Below are positions 35,802-44,543 of a stretch of DNA of 64,000 nt, piece after piece (the first letter of the stretch is position 1; each line of letters starts with the position of its first letter). The DNA lies in contig CBDCEM010000002.1 of NCBI GenBank assembly GCA_965215825.1, positions 1,674,001 to 1,738,000 on the forward strand. Reading direction: 5' to 3'. This DNA comes from JAWPMT01 sp965215825. Lineage in GTDB: Bacteria > Bacteroidota > Bacteroidia > Cytophagales > Cyclobacteriaceae. Under the pieces are notes generated by a model, which was not told the origin of the DNA, ran no database searches, and saw nothing but the letters and a program-made list of their open reading frames with translations. The translations under genes and the position numbers were made by a program.

Positions 35802-36872
35802 TCATTGACATTGCTCCAACCCATCCGGGTCTTCAAAAGTAGCAGGTGCCCAGAATTCCTCACACGTGATCAGACAAGGAGGTGGCACTATTGGGATTTC
35901 TGCGTTTTCAGGCACGTCATGCCTGTCAAAACAAGTATGAGCAATAGAAGTGCCATATGCATGGAAGTAGCCCAAAACGATTTCATCTGAATCTTCCATG
36001 TTTTGGACATTGCCTGGAAGAGGGATAGTTGGAGGGTCAAAAGGACCTCCCGAGTTGCGCAACTGTCTTTCTACATTCCGCCAGAAATTGAAGGAATTAA
36101 TAGACATGTTGTTGGCGGTTAGGGTTGTGACGTATCTGGCCCTGTATTGAAATGGTACCCTGACACCCATGGCTTCATAATTTTCGGTCTTGATTAGACC
36201 AATATTATTTGTGAGTTGAATGTCGCGTGATATAGGATCCCGAAATGACCAACAATTCAATCCAGCTGCGGGACCTCTGGGTAATTCCGTGTTAAGACCA
36301 CATTCAGTTAGTTTGTAATCCACAAAAACCTCCGCCATTCCCCTGTTGTCGATTTTGATGAATTGATCTTTTGAGTCGTTGGCAAATTCTATAAAAACAT
36401 CGTGATGATACTCAGTGAAAGGTGTGCCATCATCTGTTTCGGATATTAATTCGACCAGAGCGGTGCGTGTTGAAGTTATTTCAACGGGTTCGGGAATGGT
36501 GACTTTATCAGATTCGTAAGTACGCTTGTTGTCTGTGGTTATATTGATGTGATATGTTTCACCTACCTGGCCTTGAAATAGTTCCGGAGCCAAAAAATAA
36601 TTGCCAGGTTGTACTTCTTCATAGGCGTAAGATTGATCCTCATGAACCAGAAAGACAGTGGCATTTTGTCCCAGAGTATTGCTACCGACTGCATCTAATC
36701 CGGGTGTTGAAGTCGAGAGCCTAAGCCAATTGCCATCTGCCAGGTTATTGATTGAGCCATCTACCACAAGTTGACTGGTAGTTTCCGGACCGCTCAAGGA
36801 AACCAATTCGGTACAACTCATGACTACAATAAGACAGATTGTGATTGATAGCAGTTTCGCGCCAGTTCTCAT
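35802..36872 (-). CDS. DUF4249 lipoprotein
   Basis: The 356-residue product has a signal and lipobox (ICLIVVMSC). It shows the DUF4249 order: an N-terminal LVVDGSINNLADGNWLRLS strand pair, a carboxypeptidase-like segment (YAYEEVQPGNYFL), GQVGETYHINITTDNKRTYESD (split for length), and a Cys-containing C-terminus. DUF4249 proteins usually sit beside a TonB-dependent receptor as surface lipoproteins. None is adjacent here, so this copy is an orphan. Confidence 0.88.
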   Translation of the reverse strand: MRTGAKLLSITICLIVVMSCTELVSLSGPETTSQLVVDGSINNLADGNWLRLSTSTPGLDAVGSNTLGQNATVFLVHEDQSYAYEEVQPGNYFLAPELFQGQVGETYHINITTDNKRTYESDKVTIPEPVEITSTRTALVELISETDDGTPFTEYHHDVFIEFANDSKDQFIKIDNRGMAEVFVDYKLTECGLNTELPRGPAAGLNCWSFRDPISRDIQLTNNIGLIKTENYEAMGVRVPFQYRARYVTTLTANNMSINSFNFWRNVERQLRNSGGPFDPPTIPLPGNVQNMEDSDEIVLGYFHAYGTSIAHTCFDRHDVPENAEIPIVPPPCLITCEEFWAPATFEDPDGLEQCQ

Positions 36873-37381
36873 GTTGTTATTTTAGGTTCAAGGTGCTGAC
36901 ACTTGAATTAGCAATAACCCTGCCTGAATACCTCCCTTATCTTTTTAGACTGCATTTGCTTTGCGTTAGAGTGACATCTTTTAATAGATGAAATGCAGGA
37001 TTCATTGTTTGAGTGGGGAAACTGAGTCAATAGCTATGAAAAATTGAGATTTTGGATTCAAAATAACCTTCATCACGGACGAAATTGAGATTACCGGTTT
37101 AATTAGTGCGAAGAAAACGGAGTAAATATTACACCCACTACGCGGTGAGATGTCAATTTCCTTTGAGTGGAAATAGAGATACGAGGCAAAGTCTCTAACT
37201 TAATAGGCGACAATTCCTTTGGACCCCTTAATTACGGTTGTTCTTGAGGTATTTCCTAGATCTAAATGGTTATAATATGATTACTTGGAAGTTTTGTCTT
37301 CTTTTTTTAGAATTTTTAAAAATGTCTGTCCAAGAAGTACACCTTCTCTCGTCATATTAAAAAATCATTAATCTATCCATC
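36873..37381. other. 509-bp intergenic region, no gene seen
   Basis: This divergent region separates the DUF4249 and DinB genes. It is AT-rich with no convincing reading frame. A TTGAGG...TATAAT-like pair occurs at about 37248-37276, but this is not the usual Bacteroidota promoter form and I do not call it. Confidence 0.4.
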
Positions 37382-37981
37382 ATGAAAAAAGTTTATTTCA
37401 TTGCTTGTGCCTTGTTCATTGCAACCGGGAGTATAGCACAAAGTATTACCCAGGAAGAAAAGACAAAAGCCCTGGACCACTTAAAAGCCACACAGAAAGA
37501 CCTTTTAAAATCCGTCAAAGGGTTGTCTGAAGCGCAACTTAATTTCAAACCCACTCCCGAATCCTGGTCAATTGCGGAGTGCGTGGAGCATATTGCGATC
37601 TCGGAAGGAAATATTTTTGGCATTGTGCAGATGACCTTAAAATCAGAACCAGACCCTTCCCGAAGAAGTGAGGTCAGCATGTCTGATGATCAAGTCGTAG
37701 GATTAATTACTAGCCGGGAGCAAAAAGTCAAGACTCGTCCTGATTTTGAGCCCAAGGGAAATTTTGGAGATTATGCCGGTTCGTTGAAAGAATTTAGTGC
37801 TAAAAGAAAGGGGAATATGTCATTTGTCAAAACGACAAAAGAGGATCTTAGAAATCGATACTTTGAATTTCCTTTTGGTGTAGTTGACTCGTATCAGGTT
37901 ATCCTTTTCTTATCCGGGCATAGCCAAAGACATACAGATCAAATCAAAGAGATAAAAGCTCATCAAAATTTCCCTATTTAA
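37382..37981 (+). CDS. Exported DinB-family protein
   Basis: The 199-residue product has a signal peptide (MKKVYFIACALFIATGSIAQ) followed by a DinB_2 four-helix bundle. The three metal-binding His are visible in ECVEHIAIS and in GHSQRHTDQI. DinB/YfiT proteins are metal-dependent hydrolases or thiol transferases. Export is unusual for the superfamily but recurrent in Bacteroidota. The gene stands alone and is followed by a strong terminator. Confidence 0.88.
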   Translation: MKKVYFIACALFIATGSIAQSITQEEKTKALDHLKATQKDLLKSVKGLSEAQLNFKPTPESWSIAECVEHIAISEGNIFGIVQMTLKSEPDPSRRSEVSMSDDQVVGLITSREQKVKTRPDFEPKGNFGDYAGSLKEFSAKRKGNMSFVKTTKEDLRNRYFEFPFGVVDSYQVILFLSGHSQRHTDQIKEIKAHQNFPI

Positions 37982-38003
37982 AGGGAGTAAGTACTGTCAC
38001 ATC

Positions 38004-38034
38004 AAAAACCTGGGCGAAAATCCAGGTTTTTTTA
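38004..38034. terminator. Bidirectional rho-independent terminator
   Basis: The stem aaaacctgg/ccaggtttt with an eight-base loop is followed by T on the plus strand (38027-38033). On the minus strand it is followed by ttttt, so it serves both convergent genes. Confidence 0.85.
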
Positions 38035-38064
38035 AGTTTCACCTTCTATGTGATCTTTGAAATT

Positions 38065-39405
38065 TCAAGATCCCTGAACGAATGAGTCCCTTCCTATTTC
38101 ATTGAGCTTGTCTAAAATCCCTTCTTGTTGAAGAATGTACATGCCAAGCCTCTCTGTAGAAACACCTTCCTTGAGCCGGTATTTGTATTGGGGTTTGCCA
38201 TCTTTCCATTGAAGTTCAAGATATCTGAATTGGATTGATGGCCGGTTTAGCAATTTTTCGGCGACTTCTATGATGTGAGTTGAAACCAGGAAAGTGCTTC
38301 TTTTTAGCCTCGCAAATGCATCAATGATGGCCGTTGAAGCTTCTTGAGCGTCTTTTACGTTAGTCCCGCGGAATAGCTCATCAAAAATGATAAACATGGA
38401 TTGATGTTCCTTCAACAGGTCGGTCACTTCACTGACACGATTCACTTCGGCGAAATAGTGACTATGCCCCAAACCTAGGTTATCAGGTAAATTGATCGTG
38501 GTACTCATACCGCGAAAAACAGCGATTTCCGCGGATTGAGCGGGTATTGGAAATCCGAGATGAGCCAGATAAATGGCGATGCCAACAGCTTTCAAAAAAG
38601 TGGACTTACCTGCCATGTTGGGCCCAGTCAAAAGACACATGTTCATTTCATCACCCAGCTTGAAATCATAAGGTTTAGCGTAGGACAAAAGTGGATGTCT
38701 TAGCTGCTGAAAAGAAAAGCCAGGGATTTCTTTATCCTCATAAATGGGTAACTCAAGACCATGCGCAGCAGAAGCCTTTGCCACGCTGATATAAGCGTCG
38801 AGTCGGTGAACTTCTTCAATCATTTCCAAAAGCGCATCGCGGTATTTCTTTCGGCAGAGTTTATCCATTTTGCTGGTAAGTCGAGCTCGCGTCACTTTCC
38901 TGGGAAGTGATTTTTTCAGGATGGGGTAGAGACTCCTGATTTGTTTTGTTTCTTCTTTCAACAATGGATTTAATCCTTCATCGTCGAAATCAATCTGCTT
39001 GTGAATTTCTTCCAGGACCATGAAGATTTGCCTGAGTCCAGATTCGATGAGGTAATATTCATTGGTTGGGTTGTACCATTCGGTTACTGTTTTATTCCAG
39101 CGATCTAAGAAGTTTGTTTTCAAGAAGACCACATTGAGTTCAAGGTACCTGATGATGGCTTCTAGCTGATGAGAGCGCAGTTCTAGCTTAATTTCGTGCT
39201 CACATAAATACGAGAATAGCACAGTTCTTTTTCTTAAAAACTGCGGATCAGAGGAAGGTTCCATCATGATTTCCCTTAGTTTCAAACTGCCACCAGGAGT
39301 GAGTGCGTGATTGAAAAGGCGAAAGATGCAGGGTGCCGGGTCTCGGTGATCTTTGAATATCTCCAGGTCATTCAGCGTCTGTTTGTCAAAATAAAATTCC
39401 TTCAC
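38065..39405 (-). CDS. MutS-like ATPase without mismatch-recognition domains
   Basis: The 446-residue product starts at GTG. It has a helical lever/core region (residues 1-230) and a C-terminal MutS ATPase domain: Walker A LLTGPNMAGKSTFLKAVG (about 259-276), the FAEVNRVSEVTDLLKEH helix, Walker B MFIIFDELFRGTNVKDAQEAS and STHIIEVAE. MutS domains I and II are absent, and no Smr domain is present, so it is neither MutS nor MutS2. Such short homologues are widespread in Bacteroidota; their DNA substrate is unknown. Confidence 0.88.
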   Translation of the reverse strand: MKEFYFDKQTLNDLEIFKDHRDPAPCIFRLFNHALTPGGSLKLREIMMEPSSDPQFLRKRTVLFSYLCEHEIKLELRSHQLEAIIRYLELNVVFLKTNFLDRWNKTVTEWYNPTNEYYLIESGLRQIFMVLEEIHKQIDFDDEGLNPLLKEETKQIRSLYPILKKSLPRKVTRARLTSKMDKLCRKKYRDALLEMIEEVHRLDAYISVAKASAAHGLELPIYEDKEIPGFSFQQLRHPLLSYAKPYDFKLGDEMNMCLLTGPNMAGKSTFLKAVGIAIYLAHLGFPIPAQSAEIAVFRGMSTTINLPDNLGLGHSHYFAEVNRVSEVTDLLKEHQSMFIIFDELFRGTNVKDAQEASTAIIDAFARLKRSTFLVSTHIIEVAEKLLNRPSIQFRYLELQWKDGKPQYKYRLKEGVSTERLGMYILQQEGILDKLNEIGRDSFVQGS

Positions 39406-39543
39406 GTGTTTTTAAGTTGGCTCCTACTGCAACGAATGAAAGTCACCTATCTTGTCATTCCTGGGATTAAAGCCAACTAAAGTTGCCAATTTGAGAAGAT
39501 ATGCTTTATTTGCTCTCTTTCAAGGCAACCAACCTTAACCAAT

Positions 39544-40320
39544 ATGATTGAAAATATTTTCACACTTCTAATGCTCATTTTACTCCAGGCTGTACTGGGG
39601 TTTGATAACCTTTTATATATCTCTATTGAATCCAAACGTGCTCCCGAGGATCAACAACAACGGGTAAGAACTTTAGGAATAGGGATCGCAATTGTTTTGC
39701 GGATTATTCTCCTTTTTGTGTTGATCAACCTGATCAAATTGTTCCAGGACCCTGTTTTGACACTTGATTGGACCGGTGTAGTAGAGGGGACGTTTAACAT
39801 ACACAGCTTCATTGTGCTAATTGGTGGAGGATTCATTTTATATACAGCCATCAAAGAGATCTGGCACATGGTTTACCTGGAGGAGCATGATGGTGAAGAG
39901 AAAGAAAAAGCTTCCACTACCAAGATCATTGTGATGATCGTGCTAATGAATCTTATTTTCTCTTTTGATTCCATTCTAAGCGCTATGGCACTGAGCGATG
40001 TGTTTTGGGTAATGGCTACTGCAATCGTAATCAGTGGTATAATGATGCTTTGGCTTTCGGGACGTGTGTCATCCTTTTTGGCAAAAAACCGAATGTATGA
40101 AGTGCTTGGCCTTTTTATTTTGTTTCTTGTGGGAGTCATGTTGATCTCCGAAGGGGGCCATATGGCAGCAATGGAATTATTTGGAAGTCACATCACGCCG
40201 ATGAGCAAATCAACGTTCTATTTCATCATTTTCATTATGGTGGTAATCGATATCGTGCAAGGACGATATCAAAAGAAATTGTTGGCTAAAAGGTCAATGA
40301 GCAGTGGCGAAGCCAAATAA
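39544..40320 (+). CDS. TerC-family integral membrane protein
   Basis: The 258-residue product has about seven membrane helices and both TerC acidic signatures: LGFDNLLYISIES near the N-terminus and NLIFSFDSILSAMALSD in the middle. TerC proteins are linked to tellurite resistance and to metalation of exported proteins (manganese efflux). It overlaps the DUF389 gene by 17 bases, indicating translational coupling. Confidence 0.92.
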   Translation: MIENIFTLLMLILLQAVLGFDNLLYISIESKRAPEDQQQRVRTLGIGIAIVLRIILLFVLINLIKLFQDPVLTLDWTGVVEGTFNIHSFIVLIGGGFILYTAIKEIWHMVYLEEHDGEEKEKASTTKIIVMIVLMNLIFSFDSILSAMALSDVFWVMATAIVISGIMMLWLSGRVSSFLAKNRMYEVLGLFILFLVGVMLISEGGHMAAMELFGSHITPMSKSTFYFIIFIMVVIDIVQGRYQKKLLAKRSMSSGEAK

Positions 40321-41689
40321 CCCACTTAAGCTTCTCCTGGCTTTTTTCAAGGAACTCTTTGACCTGCATGAGGACAAAGAACGAGAGTCCACGACAATAG
40401 CCGAGATATCAAAAGGTGTTGAATTCAAAGGAACCAATCTTTGGATTCTGATCTTCGCGATCCTCATCGCTTCCATAGGGCTCAATGTGAATTCCACAGC
40501 GGTTGTGATCGGTGCGATGTTGATCTCACCTTTGATGGGCCCCATCATGGGTATTGGACTGGGAGCTGGGATCAATGATTTTGCACTGATCAAGAAAGCA
40601 TTCCGGAATCTCGGTATTGCGGTGGCAATCAGCGTATTGACCTCTGCGCTCTATTTCTGGATTACACCGCTGCACGAGGCACAATCCGAATTGCTGGCCA
40701 GGACTTACCCAACATTATGGGATGTATTGATTGCCTTTTTTGGAGGACTTGCGGGTATAGTAGTCGGTTCACGTAAAGAAAAATCTAACGCGATACCGGG
40801 AGTGGCTATTGCTACTGCTCTGATGCCTCCTTTATGCACCGCAGGTTATGGCTTGGCGAACCTGAACTGGTTCTACTTTGTAGGAGCTTTCTATTTGTTT
40901 TTTATCAATAGTGTATTCATTTCTGTTGCCACCTTCCTGATCGTAAGGTTCCTGAAATATCCGAAGAAGCAGTTTGAGGATTCAAGTATGGAGGTGCGGG
41001 TGAAGCGTTACATTAGCTTCTTTGTGATCATAACTATCATCCCTAGTGTATACCTCGCCTACCACCTGGTGCAGCGGACTTTATTTGAGCAAAATGCCAG
41101 GTACTACATTTCTACGGCATTTGATTTCAATGATACAGAGGTGATCCTACAGGACTTTAATTACAGTCCAAAGGAGGCAAAGATTGAAGTGACACTGTAC
41201 GGGAAGCCCCTCAATGAGGATCAAATCGATAACCTGAAAAAACAACTGCCAGTTTTCAAACTGGAAGGTAGTGACCTGGTGATCCATCAAGGATATATTG
41301 ATACCAGAGCCAGTGACCAGAAATTTGAAGACATGTCCAATCAGATCAAACTGGACATTGTGGAGGATCTTTACCGACAAAATCAGGGGGTTATCAAATC
41401 AAAAGATGAGAAGATCACTTTGCTTGAAAATGAATTGGTCAACTACCGTTTGGCGGCTTATCCTGTCGAGGAAATTTCCAGGGAGTTGCAAATTCATTAT
41501 GAAGGACTCACAGATTTTGCCATGAGCAAGGCCTTATGTAGTAACCTGAATACCGATAGGATAGATACGGTTTGTGTTGCTCTGGTAGGTTTTGTTCATC
41601 GACCTAAAAAGGGAGAATTGAAGAAGATGCAACAATGGCTCCAACTACGTGTGAAAGCTGATAGTGTCAGAGTCGTGTTGCTACAGTAG
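40304..41689 (+). CDS. DUF389 membrane protein
   Basis: The 461-residue product starts at a GTG inside the TerC gene. Residues about 45-245 carry the DUF389 helices with NSTAVVIGAMLISPLMGPIM, AFFGGLAGIVVGSRKEK and AIPGVAIATALMPPLCTAGYG (each at most 21, shown in part). The C-terminal 200 residues are a soluble domain with a coiled-coil stretch. DUF389 proteins are uncharacterised, possibly transporters. Coupling to TerC suggests a joint role in metal or membrane stress. Confidence 0.92.
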   Translation: MAKPNNPLKLLLAFFKELFDLHEDKERESTTIAEISKGVEFKGTNLWILIFAILIASIGLNVNSTAVVIGAMLISPLMGPIMGIGLGAGINDFALIKKAFRNLGIAVAISVLTSALYFWITPLHEAQSELLARTYPTLWDVLIAFFGGLAGIVVGSRKEKSNAIPGVAIATALMPPLCTAGYGLANLNWFYFVGAFYLFFINSVFISVATFLIVRFLKYPKKQFEDSSMEVRVKRYISFFVIITIIPSVYLAYHLVQRTLFEQNARYYISTAFDFNDTEVILQDFNYSPKEAKIEVTLYGKPLNEDQIDNLKKQLPVFKLEGSDLVIHQGYIDTRASDQKFEDMSNQIKLDIVEDLYRQNQGVIKSKDEKITLLENELVNYRLAAYPVEEISRELQIHYEGLTDFAMSKALCSNLNTDRIDTVCVALVGFVHRPKKGELKKMQQWLQLRVKADSVRVVLLQ

Positions 41690-41783
41690 CACATTGGGAT
41701 TATATCGCTAGAATTGATACAGACTTTTACATCTATCGAAACATCAGGAATCAATATCTGTCTAACTGCTTCAATAAATAGCA

Positions 41784-41813
41784 TAAAAAAAGGGATAGCT
41801 GCTGCCATCCCTC
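41784..41813 (-). terminator. Terminator of the ABC-2 exporter operon
   Basis: Read on the minus strand, the stem agggatggc/gctatccct is followed by seven T (aaaaaaa at 41784-41790 on the plus strand). It lies just beyond the permease stop. Confidence 0.8.
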
Positions 41814-41838
41814 TTTCCTTCTATTTTGAGTTTACTAA

Positions 41839-43161
41839 TCAATAATTCTTCATCAAGAACCACTTAACCAGGGTCTTATATGTCACCTTGCTACCACTGG
41901 TAAGAATACCAACACGATAGATTCTGCCGGCTAACCAAAGGGTAAACAAGAATCCACCCACAAGAAGGAGCATTGAAATAGCGATTTGCCAACCTGGCAC
42001 ACCGAAGGGCACTCGTGTCATCATCAGTATAGGACTGGTAAATGGTATCATGGACAAAACTACCGAGGCGCCTCCATCTGGATTTTGAAGTACTACACTT
42101 ACCAACATAATGCTCATGATGATCGGGAGGGAGACCGGAAGCATAAATTGCTGGGCTTCCTGTATACTGTCCACTGCTGATCCCACTGCCGCAAATAAGG
42201 CGCCATATAGTAGGAATCCACCAACAAAGTAGAAAAGGAAAAGACCTATGATCTGACCAATCGGAAGGCTGTAAATGGTGTCCAGTGTGTTTTTGAGCAT
42301 CGGTGGTATCTCTTCACCGTCAGCCATTTCCTGAGCCATTTCAATACGTTCCTCCACCATTTGTTGCTGTGCTTCGCGAGGATTGTAGCCTACTACTGCG
42401 GAAGTAACCATCGTGATAGTCGAGATCAGGATAATCCAAATCCCAAATTGGGTCAGTGCTACGGCACCATTGGCCAAAACTTTACCAAGCATGAGCTGGG
42501 TGGGTTTGACCGATGATACAATGATCTCTACAATTTTACTGGTCTTTTCATTGAGGACGCTTTGCATGATAAAGCTGCCATAAATGAAAACGAACATGTA
42601 AGTAAGGAATGCCATCGCATAACCTAGCCCGAAAGCTACGCCAGTGTCAGACTCTTTCGATTCACCCGATTCTGTGATGTTGAAAGTGGAAATGGCAATA
42701 GAAGTCCTGATTTGGTCGATAATTTCCTTATCAAGATTCAACTTTTCCATTTTTAAGTCCTCAATGCGATCGTTGATCGGTCTTCGGAACTTTCCTAAGA
42801 AACTGAAACCTGGGTTGGTTTTGGAATAGAAGCTGATCCCGTCCGGATTGTCTAATTCCATACTGGGAATATGCAATACTCCATACAATTCTCCGTCGTT
42901 GACGGCTTGTTTGGCTTCTTCCAGTGATCTATCACCCAAAGTGACATCTATATCTGTGATGTTAAAACCTTCTGAAAAATGGCCACTTTCGTCAATGATT
43001 TCCACATTTTTATCTCCATTGTCCTCTAATGTGGTGAGGTAAATCACCAGGCCAATGATGAGTGGAAAAATTAAAGGAGTTAGGATGGTTGCGAGCAGGA
43101 ACGACTTCTTTTGAACGCGTTCCAGGTACTCTCTTTCGAAGATGAATCTGGTATTATTCAT
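41839..43161 (-). CDS. ABC-2 type transporter permease (NatB-like)
   Basis: The 440-residue product begins with a membrane helix (FLLATILTPLIFPLIIGLVIYL, in part) and an extracytoplasmic domain of about 150 residues. A set of five or six helices then follows (residues about 180-420) with the conserved NEKTSKIVEIIVSSVKPTQLMLGK loop, the NatB/ABC-2 hallmark (split for length). It overlaps the ATPase gene by 8 bases. Together they form an exporter, perhaps of sodium or a drug; the substrate is not visible. Confidence 0.92.
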   Translation of the reverse strand: MNNTRFIFEREYLERVQKKSFLLATILTPLIFPLIIGLVIYLTTLEDNGDKNVEIIDESGHFSEGFNITDIDVTLGDRSLEEAKQAVNDGELYGVLHIPSMELDNPDGISFYSKTNPGFSFLGKFRRPINDRIEDLKMEKLNLDKEIIDQIRTSIAISTFNITESGESKESDTGVAFGLGYAMAFLTYMFVFIYGSFIMQSVLNEKTSKIVEIIVSSVKPTQLMLGKVLANGAVALTQFGIWIILISTITMVTSAVVGYNPREAQQQMVEERIEMAQEMADGEEIPPMLKNTLDTIYSLPIGQIIGLFLFYFVGGFLLYGALFAAVGSAVDSIQEAQQFMLPVSLPIIMSIMLVSVVLQNPDGGASVVLSMIPFTSPILMMTRVPFGVPGWQIAISMLLLVGGFLFTLWLAGRIYRVGILTSGSKVTYKTLVKWFLMKNY

Positions 43162-44071
43162 GGTTACCTCCCTCCTGTACTTTCATGATGAAAATGTCGT
43201 TCATGCTCGGAATTTTTTCAGTAAAAGAATGTATTTCAGTCATAGGGAGCAATGCTTGTAATAAGTCGTTTGGTGAACTTGTTTGAGGGATCTTAATCTC
43301 TGAATGTACCATAGATCCATTTTCATTTTCGCTGTTGAGCAATTCGAAATCTGCCGGTAAGTCTGCGAGAGATTTGGTGTGCGAAATCTGAAACGTATTG
43401 TTTCTATAACTTTCTTTTATCTCTTCATTGGAGCCATCCAGGATCTTTTTAGAGTTGTTGATCATGGCTACTGTATCACAAAGTTCTTCTACTGACTCCA
43501 TGCGGTGAGTAGAGAAGATGATCGTGGCACCCCGATCCCGAAGCTCCAGGATGTTTTCCTTGATCAGATTCGCATTGACCGGATCAAAACCTGAAAAGGG
43601 CTCATCAAGAATAATTAAATCCGGTTGGTGCAGGACTGTGGCGATGAATTGGATCTTCTGTCCCATTCCTTTAGACAAGTCTTCCACTTTTTTATTCCAC
43701 CACCCGTCAATTTTCAATTTATCAAACCAAAACTTAATCTGTGTTTTGGCTTCTGATTTGGATAGTCCTTTTAGTCCTGCTAAAAACAATAATTGATCAC
43801 CGACCTTCATCTTTTTATAAAGGCCTCTTTCTTCGGGTAGGTATCCGATTTTCCTTACATCGGCCGGAGTAATGTCCTGGCCCCTAAGTTTGATGCGTCC
43901 AGAGTCACTACTGATTATTTGAGTAATGATTCTTATTAGCGTTGTTTTCCCTGCTCCGTTTGGGCCTAACAGACCGAAAACGGATTTTTCTGGTATGCCG
44001 AGACTTATATCTCTGAGCGCTACATGCCCGCTATAAGCCTTGCTTACATTTTCTATTTCGAGTAAATCCAA
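43154..44071 (-). CDS. ABC transporter ATP-binding protein (NatA-like)
   Basis: The 305-residue ATPase has Walker A GPNGAGKTTLIRI, Q-loop GYLPEERGLYKKM, signature EDLSKGMGQKIQFIATVL, Walker B LIILDEPFSGFDP and H-loop STHRMESVEEL. A C-terminal DUF4162-like domain (residues about 225-300) follows, as in NatA and related exporters. It is the first gene of the pair. Confidence 0.95.
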   Translation of the reverse strand: MDLLEIENVSKAYSGHVALRDISLGIPEKSVFGLLGPNGAGKTTLIRIITQIISSDSGRIKLRGQDITPADVRKIGYLPEERGLYKKMKVGDQLLFLAGLKGLSKSEAKTQIKFWFDKLKIDGWWNKKVEDLSKGMGQKIQFIATVLHQPDLIILDEPFSGFDPVNANLIKENILELRDRGATIIFSTHRMESVEELCDTVAMINNSKKILDGSNEEIKESYRNNTFQISHTKSLADLPADFELLNSENENGSMVHSEIKIPQTSSPNDLLQALLPMTEIHSFTEKIPSMNDIFIMKVQEGGNHE

Positions 44072-44246
44072 AGCGTAGATTTTTTAAAGGTTGCTTTCAA
44101 ATGTTCAGGTATTTAGTACCACTTTCCAATGGAATATTACAGTCTAATGAAAAAAAATCATTTCATCTATGTTTGATCCCGCGGTGAAGATGGAATATAT
44201 GACCATAAGTCACGTTAATATTGCAACGCTATTTTTACCGACCTAT

Positions 44247-44543
44247 ATGAATATTGATAAGGAAACCTTAAATAAAGTAGCCCATTTGGCACGTGTGGAG
44301 GTAGATCCTTCCAGGAAAAAGGATATGATCAATGATCTGGAAGAAATTCTGACCTGGGTTGAAAAATTGAAAGAAGTGGATACGAAAGGTGTGGAACCTT
44401 TGACACACATGTCCTTCGAAAAAAATGCGTTGCGGGAAGATGAAGTGAAACGTGAGCTGTCCAAAGAAGCGGGTTTGAGCAATGCACCCAAACATGATGG
44501 CGCGCATTTTCTGGTACCAAAAGTCCTCGACCCGAAGAAATGA
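44247..44543 (+). CDS. gatC: Asp-tRNA(Asn)/Glu-tRNA(Gln) amidotransferase subunit C
   Basis: The family start MNIDKETLNKVAHLARVEV sets the start at ATG 44247, giving 98 residues; upstream ATGs in the frame add an unmatched leader. GatC stabilises GatA and links it to GatB in the complex that amidates misacylated tRNA. VEKLKEVDTKGVEPLTHMSF and the C-terminal FLVPKVLDPKK match the family. gatA and gatB are not next to it. Its stop overlaps the start of the next gene (ATGA). Confidence 0.93.
   Translation: MNIDKETLNKVAHLARVEVDPSRKKDMINDLEEILTWVEKLKEVDTKGVEPLTHMSFEKNALREDEVKRELSKEAGLSNAPKHDGAHFLVPKVLDPKK

Noticed and set aside
36873..37381. Possible small RNA or short gene in the 509-bp gap
   Set aside because: No stable structure, coding frame or Bacteroidota-type promoter was convincing by eye.
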